Source of the DNA: Symbiodinium natans | Taxonomy: Eukaryota > Sar > Dinophyceae > Suessiales > Symbiodiniaceae | Reading direction: 5' to 3' | Length of the DNA: 64,000 nt | Assembly (NCBI GenBank): GCA_905221605.1 | Contig: CAJNDS010000602.1 | Location: 188,001-252,000 of the forward strand | In this document: one piece after another, positions 1-10,330 of the stretch | Layout of the letters: the number at the start of each line of letters is the position of its first letter | Position numbering within the stretch: position 1 is the stretch's first letter | Notes under the pieces: generated by a model | Seen by the model: only the letters and a program-made list of their open reading frames with translations | Told to the model about the DNA's origin: nothing | The model's database searches: none | Position numbers and translations under genes: made by a program

Positions 1-304
1 GCCCCCAAACCGGAAACCTACACTACAACCCCCGAACCCGAAATAGCCTGGGACCCTAAATTTAAAACCCTATGCTGCAAACCCCAAACCCTAACACCCG
101 TAAATACCATAACTTCCTTAAATACCTTAAACTTGAAACCCTAAACCCTAAACCCTAAACCCCAAACCCTAAACCCTAAACCCTAAACCCTAAGCCCCAA
201 GCCCTAAGCCCTAAGCCCTAAACCCTAAACCCTAAGCCCACACCTTAAACCCTAAACCCTAAACCCTAAACCCCAAACCCTAAACCCCCGCCAGGGAAGA
301 GCAG

Positions 305-363
305 GGACCCCCTGAACCGCGACGCCCTCGCCGCGTGCGAGGGGCGAGGCGCCACTTGGAGGG
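305..363 (+). CDS. Possible exon, unknown gene
   Basis: A 59-base island between C-rich repeats and G-rich repeats. It is preceded by GCAG and followed by a GT, and one frame is open (begins DPLNRDALAACEGRG). No family is recognised. It is supported only by its position, splice-like edges and absence of stops. Confidence 0.3.
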
Positions 364-774
364 GTTCGGTCGGCAGTTCGGGTTTCAAGGGTTTAAGGGT
401 TTGAGGGTTTAGAGGTTTAGGGTTTAAGGGTTGAAGAAGGGTTTAGGGTTTAGGTTAAGGGTTTAAGGGTTTTAGGGTTTAGAGTTTAAGGTTAGGGATT
501 CGGGTTTAGGGGTTGACGGGTTGTAGGGTTTAGAGTTGAGGGCTTAAGGGTTTCTAAGGGTCTGGGGTTGAAGGGTGTATGAGGGTTCAGGGTTCAAGGA
601 TTTCAGGGCTTAAGGGTTCCAGGGTTTCAGGATTCAAGGCGTTTAGAGTTTAGGCTCTAACGGTGTTTGGAGTTTAAAGCTCCAAGATCCTTGTTATTCC
701 TTAAGCCCCAGACCCAAAACCCTAAACCGAAACCCTAAACCCTAGGCCCTAAGCCCTAAACCCTGAGCCCTCAG

Positions 775-1044
775 GAACCGAGCAGCGGAGCACCAGCACG
801 CAGCAGAGCACCAAGTGGAGCACCACCAGCACGGCAAGGGCTCCCCACAAGACACCTCGAGGATGCTGAAGCAGAAGAGCAGCTCCTACCACCAGCACGG
901 CAAGAGCTCCGCACAAGGTACCTCGAGGATGCTCTTCGTGCAGCGGAGGCAAGAGCCGCTGCGTTGGAAGAGGCTCTTCGTGCAGCGGCCAGAGCCACTA
1001 CAGCAGAAGCCGAAGCTGCTGCAGCCAAAGCCACAGCTGACGCG
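775..1044 (+). CDS. Exon encoding an Ala/Glu-rich coiled coil with internal repeats
   Basis: The frame starting at 775, after CCTCAG, is open for 90 codons up to a GC dinucleotide that opens the next CCCTAAA block. It has no internal ATG. The first third is Pro/Ser/Ala/Arg rich. Two related segments follow, TRHLEDAEAEEQLL and TRYLEDALRAAEARAAALEE, then an Ala-rich heptad-like tail. The DNA shows the same duplication (two copies around 815-870 and 890-945 sharing CCAGCACGGCAAG and ACCTCGAGGATGCT). The likely product is a coiled-coil structural segment; family and gene are unknown. Overlapping frames with ATG codons lack these regular features and are probably shadows. Confidence 0.5.
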
Positions 1045-1150
1045 CCCTAAACCCTAAACCCAAACCCTAAACCCAAACCCTAAACCCTAAACCTTAAATC
1101 CTAAACCCTAAATCCTACTAGCATCGGGCCTCAGCACTTTTTCGGTTTAG

Positions 1151-1505
1151 GACTTGGTCCCGGTGCTTGAAGATGAGCTGGGGAGGAGTGTCGGACCTGG
1201 GGGCAATGTAGTGTTTAGGGTTTAGGGTTTCGGGTTTCGGGTTTAGGGTCTTTGGTTTAGGGTTTTGGGGGGCTGAGGGTCTTTGGGGGCGTTTTAGGGT
1301 TTAGCGCTTTAGGGTTCAGCAGTTTAGGCTTTAGGAAAGGGACCTAAACCCTATAAATCCTATCCTAAACCCTAAACCCCCCCCCCCCCCCCAACAGAAA
1401 AAAAGGAGAGGGAGATAGAACCAAAGGCCCGGCACCTGTGAAGGCCTCTTCTTCCTGACCGAGTCCTTTCGCTCCCATCCGGCCATCATGGACCTTTACT
1501 CTCAG
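1151..1505 (+). CDS. Two exons of an unassigned protein, possibly helicase-like
   Basis: Exon 1151-1207 follows TTTAG and ends at a GTAG donor; it encodes DLVPVLEDELGRSVG plus a short tail. Exon 1444-1505 follows GAAG and ends before GC; it encodes LFFLTESFRSHPAIMDLYSQ. The order of a QL-P-V-like segment followed by a (N/F)-(Y/F)-R-S-H-P-A-I segment resembles the region after motif III of SF1B RNA helicases (MOV10/UPF1 type). A clear piece of such a helicase lies 22 kb downstream, but other genes lie between, so I do not join them. The exon calls are fair; the helicase reading is speculative. Confidence 0.42.
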
Positions 1506-1693
1506 GCTGGGAGGGGTTAGGGGTTTGGGGGTTTAGGGTTTGGGGTTTTAGGGTTTAGGGCTTTAGGGTTTTAGGTTGCGCTGATGGAGGGGGGACTTCC
1601 AACACTGTAAACCTACACCCAAAACTCAACACTCAAAACCCAAATCCCCAAACCCAACACCCAAAACCCTAAACCCTAGACCCTGAAGCTCAA

Positions 1694-1725
1694 GGCTTTG
1701 CTGCATCATTTCGGGACGAAGGGAA
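1694..1725 (+). CDS. Possible micro-exon
   Basis: A short non-repeat island after CTCAAG and before GGGTTTAG that reads ALLHHFGTKGR in the phase left open by the exon ending at 1505. It could be the next exon of the same unassigned gene. Too short to classify. Confidence 0.25.
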
Positions 1726-1867
1726 GAGGGGTTTAGGGGTTTGGGGTGTAGGTTTTAGGGTTTAGGGCTGAGGGTTCGAGAGCTGGCTTCTTGAGGCTTG
1801 GTCTAAAGTCATGTCCCTTGCTGGTGGTATCCCATCCTATGTACTTGGACAAAAACCCTCAACCGTT

Positions 1868-2420
1868 TCCCCCCCCCACAAAAAGGGCCCATAGGTTAGA
1901 TCGACCTCCATGTGTGTAGGAATCCTGGCTCGTCTTTTTGGGGGTGCTCAACCCTAAACCCCAAACCCTAAACCCTAAACCCTGAACCCTCAACCCTGAA
2001 CCCAAAACCCAAAACCCAAAACACCTCATACGCGCGGCTTGTGCGCTCCCTGCGCTTCGCTGCAGCTTTGGCCAGTTGACATCAGAGTAATTTGCCCTTC
2101 GAAACGAAAGTAGCTGGCCGTCAGAATGTGGGGTCCTCGTGCCTCGGGCTGTTCTTGAACCATTTTGCCTTCTTTCGTTTTTGGGGATCTTATGGTCTCA
2201 TGTACGGCTCCTAGATTAGAATGGGGGTTTTGGGTAGTTTCAGGGTCTAGTATCGGGGCCTCCCAGATGACAACGGGTGTTTTGGGTAAGTTGTACTACA
2301 GCTATGCCGGCCGGGATTACACGGGGATGGCATGGGCAGTTTTTAGCGGCTCATGTAGCACATCCAAACGGCAGAAAAGTCATACATGTGTATCCCTAAA
2401 CCTTATAAACCCTAAACACT
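1868..2420. other. Unique sequence without a convincing gene
   Basis: A mostly non-telomeric stretch. It begins with a C-run/A-run composite (1868-1885). The segment 2025-2090 is open and could be an exon (TSYARLVRSLRFAAALA). The 88-codon open frame at 2165-2431 ends inside telomeric repeats and has no family features. Confidence 0.3.
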
Positions 2421-2439
2421 ATAAACCTTAAATTAAACC

Positions 2440-2503
2440 CAAAACCCTCAACCCTCAACCCTCAACCCTTCAACCCTCAACCCTCAACCCTAAACCCGAA
2501 ACC

Positions 2504-2591
<88 letters not shown>

Positions 2592-2620
2592 ACCCTAAAC
2601 CCTAAACCCTAAACCCTAAA
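2440..2620. repeat. CCCTCAA variant array grading into CCCTAAA
   Basis: About 18 near-perfect CCCTCAA heptamers followed by CCCTAAA. A one-base variant has been locally amplified. Confidence 0.9.
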
Positions 2621-2690
2621 CCCTATTCTTTAAAAGAAAGGGGGTTCCGAGCGCAGCTAAGGAGCCATCTTCATGGTGATCTTCCTGCAG

Positions 2691-2740
2691 TGCCTCGAGC
2701 CTGCATCCGCCACTTGGCCGCCGAAAGGGACTTGCAGCAA
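2691..2740 (+). CDS. Possible exon, unknown gene
   Basis: The island lies between TGCAG and a GAGTTTGG stretch (GA-type donor). The frame giving RACIRHLAAERDLQQ is open and looks helical. No family assigned. Confidence 0.35.
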
Positions 2741-3012
2741 GGAGTTTGGGGTTTAGGGATGAGGGGTTTAGGGTTTAGGGTTTAGGGTTTGGGTTTAGGG
2801 TTTAGGGCTTGGAGTTTGGGGCCACATGTTGATCCCGAAGCCCCAAGCCGAAAAACCCTAGCCAACCCCGGAAGCCCTAAACGCTAAACCCCTGAACCCT
2901 AAACCTTAAACCCTGGTTTGGCAGGCCATGGGCGGGGGGCGCCTTGCTTAGGGTTTTGGCGTTTGGAGGTTTGAATCTGAGGGTAGTTTAGGATTTAGGG
3001 TTTAGGGCTGTT

Positions 3013-3161
3013 ACATGGTCCCTGAATATGGTCCCTTACCTTCTTCAAAGGGCTCTGAACCAAGCCCTTGGGTTGTATAGGGCCCTTAGGTTCTATAGGG
3101 TTTTAGGGGTATAAGAGGGGTATATATCCCCGTTTAAGGGCCCATACTAAGGGACCATGTC
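3013..3161. repeat. MITE-like inverted repeat, family D
   Basis: It starts ACATGGTCCCT and ends AGGGACCATGT, an exact 11-base terminal inverted repeat, with an internal hairpin-rich segment of about 125 bp. Related copies lie near 6554-6678, 37111-37203 and 61690-61795. No coding capacity, so it would need to be mobilised in trans if it is a transposon. Confidence 0.6.
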
Positions 3162-3653
3162 ACTTCCCTGAGTTTGGGAGTTGAGGGGTCGAGCCCCGCA
3201 GCCTAAAAGCAAGAAAGCTCCTGGGCAGTCCCTGAACCCTCCTCCCTGAACCTTCAACCCTGAACCCTGGTTTGGGGGTTTCGGGTTTAGGGTTTAGGGA
3301 TTAGGGATTTAGGGGTTTGGGTTTAGGGTTTAGGGTTAAGGTTCAGGGTTTAACCCTGAGCCCTGAACCTTGCAGCCTGAACCTGCACCCCAAAACTTAC
3401 CTAGCGCACGCATGCGACGCGGAGGCCCGAAAGCCCGAAACCCTGTCTTCATGCCCAAGCCAGCACACGAAACCGATCCTCGTGGCCCTAAGACACTACC
3501 CCACAACCCCTCCGCCGGCACTACCCAAACTCTTTAAGCCCTAACCCCTTAGCCCTAAACCCTAAACCCTAAGCCCTAAACCCTAAACCCTAAACCCTAA
3601 ACCCTAAACCCTAAACCCTAAGCCCTAAACCCTAACAAGTTCAACCCCATAAG

Positions 3654-3725
3654 GCCATCAACGGCACCGCCCTCGTGAACGCCGCACAAGAAGCAGTGAG
3701 CAAGACGGTCCGGGGCCTACTACAC
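3654..3725 (+). CDS. Possible exon, unknown gene
   Basis: It follows CATAAG and precedes a TTTAGGGG block. The open frame includes AINGTALVNAAQEAVSKTV. Converging telomeric blocks on both sides match the exon pattern seen in the assigned genes. The right edge is uncertain because GT and GC donors are both available. Confidence 0.42.
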
Positions 3726-4094
3726 CTTTAGGGGTTTGGGGTTTAGGGTTTAGGGTTTCGGCCAAGCAGGGGGGGGGGAGGGAGGTTGGGGGGGGTTTAG
3801 GGTGTTCGGGTGGGGTGTTTAATTCGGGGTGTTGGGGGCTTCATGGGCTTGGGTTTTGGGGCTGGAGGCTTTTGGGGCTTTAAAGTGGCTGGTTGAGGGT
3901 GTCAGATCCTAAGCCCCGAACCCTAAAAACCCTCAAAGCCCTAAGCCCTACAAACCCTGACCCTAGAAGCCCTACACCCCAACCCTAGACTCCCTAAGTC
4001 CAAACCCTGAACCCCAAAAGGATCTAAGAACCCTTAAGCCGCAAACCCTATAAACCCCAACCCCAGTGGGTCCCTTATTTTCCGCCAAACCCTA

Positions 4095-4215
4095 AGCCTA
4101 AAACCCTAAACCCTAAACCCTAAACCCTAAACCCTAAACCCTAAACCCTAAACCCTAAACCCTAAACCCTAAACCCTAAACCCTAAACCCTAAACCCTAA
4201 ACCCTAAACCCTGAA
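4095..4215. repeat. CCCTAAA array
   Basis: About 16 perfect CCCTAAA units directly upstream of the exon at 4270; it would form the 3' part of the intron. Confidence 0.95.
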
Positions 4216-4269
4216 CCTTAAGCCTTAAACCCCCAAGTCGGGGGTCTCCGACTCCCCTTTCGCATCCAG

Positions 4270-4332
4270 GGCAACCTACGCGCCTTGCTGGCCAAGATCA
4301 AGGCGGGCCAGGGCAACCTGCGAAGCCCGGCG
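4270..4332 (+). CDS. Exon with a telomeric-repeat splice donor, unknown gene
   Basis: A 21-codon island after CATCCAG, starting GNLRALLAKIKAGQGNLR. The exon ends exactly where the first GTTTAGGG begins, so the donor GT is the first GT of a telomeric block. The sequence CAGGGCAACCT occurs both at the acceptor and inside the exon (4310). Function unknown. Confidence 0.45.
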
Positions 4333-4464
4333 GTTTAGGGTTTAGGGTTTAGGATTTGGGGTTTAGGGTTTAGGGATTGGGGTTTAGGATTTAGGGTTAA
4401 GGGTTTAGGGCTTGGGTTTTCCTAAACCCTAAACTCCTAGACTCCTTAATTGACGCCCTACAAG

Positions 4465-4515
4465 GCCTTTTGGTTCTCTGCCATGACTCTTGGGTTCAGG
4501 CCCTCAGTACATGAG
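4465..4515 (+). CDS. Possible exon, unknown gene
   Basis: Between CTACAAG and GTAGTT, 17 open codons (AFWFSAMTLGFRPSVHE). Splice-like ends and flanking repeats are the only support. Confidence 0.35.
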
Positions 4516-4937
4516 GTAGTTCTTGTGGGGTGGGGTTTAGTAGGTTTCGTGGGTTAGGGTTTAGAGTCTCGGGTTCAGGGTCTTATGAGCCAGGTTGTTT
4601 ACCAGTGTGAATGTTGAGCGTATCCCTGGCGCTTTCTTACAACCATGGGTCAGTGTATGTTTTGGGGACCAGATTTAGCAGCCCAACCTCATATGCGTGT
4701 GACCCGAGAGCCTTGAAGAGCCGTGTGCCCACCTCAATCGCCCTAAACCCAAAACCCAAAACCCAAAACCCTAAACCCTAAACCCTAAACCCTAAACCCT
4801 GAACCCTGAACCCTGAACCCTGCACACAAAACCCTCGACCCTAAACCCTAGACCCGAATCCCTCGACCCTAAACCTCAATCCGCCGCGCCCTAAGAGGGG
4901 CCCCAAGGGCCCTAGAGTCCTAGAGCACCGTCAGCAG

Positions 4938-5015
4938 AGACCCCTGGGAGGTGACGGACGAGTATGAGGCGAAGAAAACGTGTTCCCGGACCGACAGAGC
5001 GGGGCCGCAGGGATG
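4938..5015 (+). CDS. Exon, unknown gene
   Basis: It follows GTCAGCAG and ends before GGTTTTCG. The frame encodes RDPWEVTDEYEAKKTCSRTD and a short tail. Charged soluble sequence, no family recognised. Alternative acceptors lie 3 and 6 bases upstream. Confidence 0.42.
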
Positions 5016-5402
5016 GTTTTCGGGGGCTTACAGGCTGCGTGCGGCTTAGGGGTTTCGGGGATGAGATGCCTGAACCCTAAACCCTGAACCCCAAGACCCC
5101 TGAGCCCTAAGCCTTCAGAGGGAGGAGTTGTTTCTAGGGTTGAAGGGCTGAGGGTGTAGAGACAACTGACAGAACCATTTTTCAATTTGATAAAACATTT
5201 TTCTGAATGCGTAAATTTCAGTTTCTCCTCTTTCAATTTCAGATGTGTTTTTTTTTAGTACTTTTACCTAAATGAAATTTAAAAAAGAAAACTTACCTAA
5301 AAGGAAAGGGGGATTTAACGCTGCAGGTTTACATGAAAGATAAAAGTCCCCCACCGTCACCAACCACCATGGCGGCGTTGTACAAGCATGCTCCAGCCCT
5401 TA

Positions 5403-5518
5403 CTTGGAGGTTCATGGTACTTTTTTAACTCATGATAACTGTACTTATAACTGTACGGGCTCAGAAGTGGGTTATAAGTGCAGTTATCATTGGTTAATAA
5501 GTGCCATGAACCTCCAAG
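5403..5518. repeat. MITE-like hairpin element, family E
   Basis: A long imperfect inverted repeat. The left arm begins CTTGGAGGTTCATGG and continues through ATGATAACTG and TTATAAC; the right arm mirrors it, ending CCATGAACCTCCAAG. Arms of about 45 bases surround a short loop. The whole could form one hairpin of about 115 nt. Non-coding. Confidence 0.75.
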
Positions 5519-6230
5519 CAGGTTTAGGTTCGCAAGCGTGCCATCGGCGCCAAACATGGGGCCAGGGCTTGAAGAGTAGGCTCTCCGGTGGACTTATAGG
5601 GTCCTTATGGGGGGTGTCAAAGGGGGGCAGGTACCTAAAAAGCCTGAGGGAAGCTTTGGGAGTGTCAGGGAGTATTAGTAGAGCCAGTCGGGTCGGACCC
5701 TTCAGCACTTAAACCCTTACATCGTCAGACCCTTAACCTTGAAACCCAAAAACCTAGAATCCTCAAACCCTACTAAGCCTTAGACCCTAAGGCATATCCC
5801 CCCTCCCCCCGCCCCCCAATCCCGAAACCCTAAACCCTAAACCCTTAAACCCTTAAACCCTAAACCCGAAAGCCACCAGAAACGCATTCGAGGCTGGGTC
5901 TCCCGTCACGCCTTGTGACTCGGCGGTTGCTGATTTAGGTGGTTTCAGGTTTCTGGTTCAGGGTTTGGGATTTTGGGTTTAGGGTTTAAGGCTCAAGTTT
6001 CAAGGTTTTTCGTGGTTAAGATTTGGGCTTCAGGGTGGTTTTCAGGCTTCTGAAGGGAGGGGGTTTCATGGGTGGTAGGTGCCTGGGGAACCTTAGGGAA
6101 GCTTAGGGAGCCTTAGGGAGTAGTGGGGAGTGTTGGGGTATACATGCTTGAACCCCCCAACCCTAAAGCCTAAACCCTAAAGCCTAAACCCTAAACCCTA
6201 AACCCTGAACCCTGGCCCTAAACCCTAAAC
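5519..6230. other. Telomeric blocks and unique spacer
   Basis: Spacer at 5519-5705 has open frames on both strands but no family features. A related degenerate motif (AAGCCTGAGGGAAGCTTTGGG and GGAAGCTTAGGGAGCC) appears at 5640 and 6080. A possible short exon lies at 5880-5925 between CACCAG and GGTTGC. The rest is telomeric. Confidence 0.35.
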
Positions 6231-6240
6231 CCTTAAAAAC

Positions 6241-6310
6241 CCTGTGATTCGTATGCGGTTCTTCGGGGACGTGCAAAGATGCTTTCTCGTGCTCTCGACC
6301 TGGAGTCACA
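6241..6310 (+). CDS. Exon, unknown gene
   Basis: The open island reads DSYAVLRGRAKMLSRALDLE; a GC donor lies after GTCACAG at about 6310. It follows a CCCTAAA block. No family. The left edge is uncertain. Confidence 0.38.
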
Positions 6311-6553
6311 GGCGAGGCTCCTCTGCCTCCCAGTGGGGTCTAGGGCTTCGGGAAACCCCAAACCTTAAACCCTAAACCCTAAACCCTAACCCTAAACCCT
6401 AAACCCTAAACCCTAAACCCTAAACCCTAAACCCTAAACCCTAAACCCTAAACCCTAAACCCCTAAACCCCTAAACCCCAAACCCTCTTTAGGGCCCTTT
6501 GGGTGCAGTTGCGGCTTCCTGGAGGGGTGGGGGGGTTTAGGGTTAGGGAAGTT

Positions 6554-6678
6554 GCATGGTCCCTTAATGCAGGCCCGCAACCGGGGACCCCCTGTATACC
6601 CCTTATATACCCTATACAACCCCAGCGCTCATACATCAGAACCCTTTAAAGGAGGTAAGGGACTTCAGGGACCATGTA
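6554..6678. repeat. MITE-like inverted repeat, family D
   Basis: The left end GCATGGTCCCTTA and right end AGGGACCATGTAA mirror each other. It shares ends and an internal TATACCCCTTATATACCC-like motif with the copy at 3013-3161. Confidence 0.55.
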
Positions 6679-6911
6679 ACTACCCCCAGACTTACTCGAA
6701 GGCATGAAGCCTAAAGTACGGGACCGAAGGACCACAACTTGGATCAATTCCCCCGTAAGGGTTTACGAAAATAGGGGTACCGTTGAGAGGACGCTATACC
6801 AGGTGGGCCCTTGGCACATGTTATGTTTGCCCTGGCTGGGTTTGGGGTTCAGGGTTCAGGGTTTAGGGTTTAGGGTTTAGGGTTTAGGGTTTAGGGACCC
6901 TGAATCCCAAG

Positions 6912-7005
6912 AAGCTTGCGAGGTGGGATTGCGGGCTTGAATGCTACGCAACAAGCTCTCACGAGTGGCGCCCGTGCGCGAGCAAGCGCCTCTTCTTGGA
7001 CTCAG
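6912..7005 (+). CDS. Exon, unknown gene
   Basis: It follows CCAAG and ends before GGGTTTGGG. The 31-codon frame begins KLARWDCGLECYATSSHEW and ends KRLFLDSG. It has cysteines but no recognisable finger. Flanking G-rich and C-rich telomeric blocks fit the exon pattern. Confidence 0.42.
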
Positions 7006-7099
7006 GGGTTTGGGTTTAGGGTTTAGGGTTAGGGGTTTAGGGTTAGGGGTTCTAGGGTTTTCTTGTTCGTGTTTAGGGTTGCGGGTGTAGGGTTATTCG

Positions 7100-7255
7100 T
7101 TAATGGGACCCTAAACCCCAGACCCCAAGCCCCAAACCCCAAACCCCAAACCCCAAACCCCAAACACCAAACACCAAACCCCAAACCCCAAACCCCAAAC
7201 CCCAAACCCCAAACCCAAACCCCAAACCCTAAACCCTACACCCTAAACCCTAAAC
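7100..7255. repeat. CCCCAAA variant array
   Basis: About 15 CCCCAAA heptamers grading into CCCTAAA. The 79-codon frame over it is a translation of the repeat and not a gene. Confidence 0.9.
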
Positions 7256-7480
7256 CCGAGCGCCAGCCCTTAAAGCCTTGCGCCCAAAACCCTGAGATCT
7301 AGAACGAGAGGCGTTTGGCGGTCTTTCGGAGTTTCTAGGTTCAGGTTTTGCGGTTTGTTTGAGGGTTTTTCAGGGTTTTTTGGGGTTGAGGGCTGTGTTC
7401 TATCCGGCAGCTTAAAATGGGGTTTAGGGTTTAGGGTTTAGGGTTTGCCAGGGCTTAGGAGAAAGGGGTTTCCGGCCCAG

Positions 7481-7783
7481 GAGCTTTGGCCTCAAGGGGC
7501 CATCCATCCGAAAGCCACTGTAGGGTTTAGGGTTTGGGGTTTAGGGTTTCGGGTTTAGGGTTTAGGGTTCAGGCCACTCGTAAGCCAAAAACTCTGCTAT
7601 ACGTCAGACCCCCCAAAGCCCCAAACCCGAAACCATCCATCACTGAGCCCTAAGCAGGGTCTAGGGTTTAGGGTTGAGGGTGTACCTTAAATCCAATCCC
7701 AAAGCCCTACGTCCCACGTCCGGGCGTTTGCTCAGGTGCGCGCAGTTCCACGGCGAGGGGGCTAGTTGCCCCTGGGACTCGAT
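7481..7783 (+). CDS. Two possible exons, unknown gene
   Basis: Exon 7481-7519 lies between GCCCAG and GTAGGG and reads ELWPQGAIHPKAT. Exon 7746-7783 lies between GCGCAG and GTAGGA and reads FHGEGASCPWDS. A G-rich telomeric block follows the first. Their join and family are unknown. Confidence 0.35.
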
Positions 7784-8059
7784 GTAGGACCCTTTATTCT
7801 TAGGGTTTTGGTGTTCAGAGTTTAGGGTTTAGGGTTTAGGGTTTAGGGTTTAGGGTTTAGTTCGGATCTCTCGGTTTCAGAGATAGGCGTTTGGGCTTCG
7901 GGGGTTTTGGGGGCTTCAAGGGGGGTTAGTATAGCTTTAGGGTTAGGAACTCTAAAGCCCCCAAAGCCTTACACTTCAAACCCTAAACCCGGCCCTAAAC
8001 CCTGACCCTAGACCCTAAACTCTCAACCCTAAACCCACAACCCTAAATCTAAGGGGGCT

Positions 8060-8197
8060 GTCGCCCACAGCTGGGCACGCCCCGTGACGAGCAGGGCTAG
8101 GGCCAGGGCGCAGCGGCGTCTTCGAGGGGGGCTGCGCCAGGGGGGGTGGGGGGTGGGACCAGGAAAAGAAGACGATGAAGAGGAAGAAGAAGAAGAA

Positions 8198-8232
<35 letters not shown>

Positions 8233-8580
8233 GGAAGAAGAAGAGGAGGAAGAAGAATCATAATAAGAAGAATAAGAAGAGGAAGAAGAAGAAGAGGAAG
8301 AGGAAGAAGAAGGAGAAGAATAAGTGGAAGAAGAAGAGGAAGAATAAGAAGAGCAACAACAACCGACAAGGATTATTTTTCTGCCCGCGCGCGTGCGCGT
8401 GCGTGCGTGCTTTTGCGCGTGCTTTTTGCGTGTGCGCAGGTCGCGCCATGCGATGGCCATGCGGCCCAGGCTGCGTTATAAGTTATAATAACGAGGCCCT
8501 GCCGCCGCCCTGACCCCCCACCCTCCCCCGGACTCCCCCCCAATGCCCCCAAAGCGTGGTGCCCAAAACGTGCGTCCAAG
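8060..8580. repeat. Purine (GAA/GAG) tract of about 190 bases and alternating GC/GT tract
   Basis: From 8162 to 8355 the + strand is almost pure A/G, mainly AAG and GAG triplets. At 8385-8440 there is an alternating purine-pyrimidine tract (GCGCGCGTGCGCGTGCGTGC). The open frames here are low-complexity Lys, Ser or Leu runs on the two strands and are not credible genes. The purine tract has triplex potential and the alternating tract Z-DNA potential. Confidence 0.85.
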
Positions 8581-9390
8581 AGCCCAACTTAGGTGGGGTC
8601 TAGCCTGAAAAACGTGAAGCACGAAATGGACCTAAAGAAATGATGCCCTTCGGAAGCCGCGTTTGGACCCGGATGTTGGCTTCCCAACCGGATCGGCGGC
8701 ATGGACGGCCACCCGGGTAGCTAAAGCTACGACACAAAAAATGCCAACCATTGAGCTTAAACCCTAAACCCTAAGCCCTAAACCCGAAACCCTAAACCCC
8801 TAAACCCTAACCCCTCAACCCTAAACCCGAAACCCTAAACCCTCAACAACTCGAAACCTCGGTTGAAGCCTTTGATGGGGCAGGGGCCACACCCCCTGTT
8901 TTGAGGCTTGGACCCTAAACCCTGAACCTTAAACCCGAAACCCTCAGCACAAAAAAAGCTTCACCGCCCAAAGTCAGGCAACTATTGCTTGTCCGATTTG
9001 GTCCACTGCGCGCCCTGGCCAGTGCAAAGAGCAGTCGGGGTTCAAGGGGGTTTGTGACAGGCCTTGGGGTTTGGGGTGGGGTGGGCTTGAAGGTTTAAGA
9101 GTTTGAGGCTCCCAGGGTTGAGGGTTTAAGGTTTAAGGGTTAAGGTTTAAAATTGAGGGCTTAAGGGTTTCTTGGTTTGAATGGTTAACGGCTTCAGGAT
9201 TCAGTAGGGAAATCCCCCCCCCAATAGCCACCCTCATTCTTCTGGTTGTCAGGGGTGGCCCGGAGGGTCAGCCCGAAACCCGAAACCCGAAACCCTAAGC
9301 CCTAAACCCTAAACCCCAAACCCTAAGCTCTGAGAGGTGCGATTCCAGCCCCACCTTGCCCTGAACCCTGCGGCCGGAAAGGTGCTGTTG
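8581..9390. other. Unique spacer and degenerate telomeric repeats
   Basis: No supported gene. 8581-8750 and 8970-9060 are unique sequence. The rest is short degenerate CCCTAAA or TTTAGGG runs. Confidence 0.5.
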
Positions 9391-9393
9391 CAG

Positions 9394-9454
9394 TGCGTCT
9401 CCCCTTGTGCCGCGAGCACACATGCTCCGAGCTGCGAGACCTGCATCCTAGCAG
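9394..9454 (+). CDS. Possible Cys-rich exon
   Basis: Between GTTGCAG and a GC donor. The frame reads CVSPCAASTHAPSCETCILA, with four cysteines in 20 residues. A G-rich telomeric block follows. It may be part of a metal-binding segment, but the spacing fits no finger I recognise. Confidence 0.35.
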
Positions 9455-9719
9455 GCACCATGGCTTGGAATAGGGTTTAAGGGTTTAGGGGTTTAGGGTT
9501 TTAGGGGTTTTAGGGGTTTAGGGGTTTAGGGTTGAGGGTTTAGGGATTAGGTTCAGGGTTTAGGGTTGAGGTTTGAGGGGGTTTCAAGCTCGTTTCTTCA
9601 CTTTTGCTTTGGGCTTCTACTCCGTTGGACTCAAGCGTTCGGGTAGAGGGCTTGACTGAAAGGGGCTCCAGGAAGACTTTGGGTGGGCCCAGGGAGGTAC
9701 CAGGTTTTAGGGGAGTGCC

Positions 9720-10230
9720 CAATCCCCTCCCCGGAACCTCGTGCGCCGCAAAACATTGCTGCGTACATGCTATTTAGGTTCAAGGTCCCGCCTTTTTGGG
9801 AAGCCTGGTCTGAAGCTACTGCACCTGCTGAGGCTGCAACGACAAGTGCTGGAATCCCTGACCTTGGTCAATCCACGCACGCGAATTTCACCAGCACTTG
9901 CTTTCTTAGACAAAACCGGCTGAGTAGAGATGTTCTACCGGGAGCCCAGGCGCCGTCTTGATTTTCTTGTGTTGTCTGTTGCAGGCCAGGTCTTGATCTC
10001 GTGTCAGTTGTGTAGACTTGCAGGCCATGGCGTAAGCCGTGGTTTATGGTTTGGGCCCCGAGATGTAGGGACTTGCACTGGACCTTTCACGTGAAGTGAC
10101 AAGCCCAAAGAAGCTGTCACCGCCGCTTTAGTTGGTGGCCATGCGGCTGAAAACTGGTGCCGCCATCCTCTGAGATACGTCCCCCTGACACCCTGATGGA
10201 ATATGGGCCCTTCTTGTCGCATTGAAGCAT
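9720..10230. other. Unique region with short ORFs, no assigned gene
   Basis: Non-repetitive sequence between telomeric blocks. On the + strand, a segment near 9800-9920 reads with regular Leu spacing (LKLLHLLRLQRQVLESLTLV) or, in another frame, as a Ser/Ala/Thr-rich peptide. Neither has flanking support, and a minus-strand frame at 10004-10222 has none either. It could hold an exon. Confidence 0.3.
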
Positions 10231-10330
10231 GAACCCTAAACCCTAAACCCTAAACCCTAAACCCTAAACCCTAAACCCTAAACCCTAAACCCTAAACCCT
10301 AAACCCGAAACCCTAAACCCGAAACCCTAA
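10230..10330. repeat. CCCTAAA array
   Basis: About 13 CCCTAAA/CCCGAAA units. Confidence 0.95.

Noticed and set aside
7063-7302. 79-codon Pro/Asn/Gln-rich ORF
   Set aside because: It is the translation of CCCCAAA repeats. Similar repeat-only frames at 36338-36685, 42427-42612 and 58629-58925 are rejected for the same reason.
8029-8513. Ser-, Leu- or Lys-rich ORFs on both strands
   Set aside because: All arise from the GAA/GAG tract. A Lys run on one strand and Leu/Ser runs on the other are expected artefacts.
8680-8750. Possible tRNA (short stem near GGTAGCTAAAGCTACGAC)
   Set aside because: Only one small hairpin is present. No acceptor stem, T-loop (GGTTCGAATCC-like) or anticodon arm could be placed.
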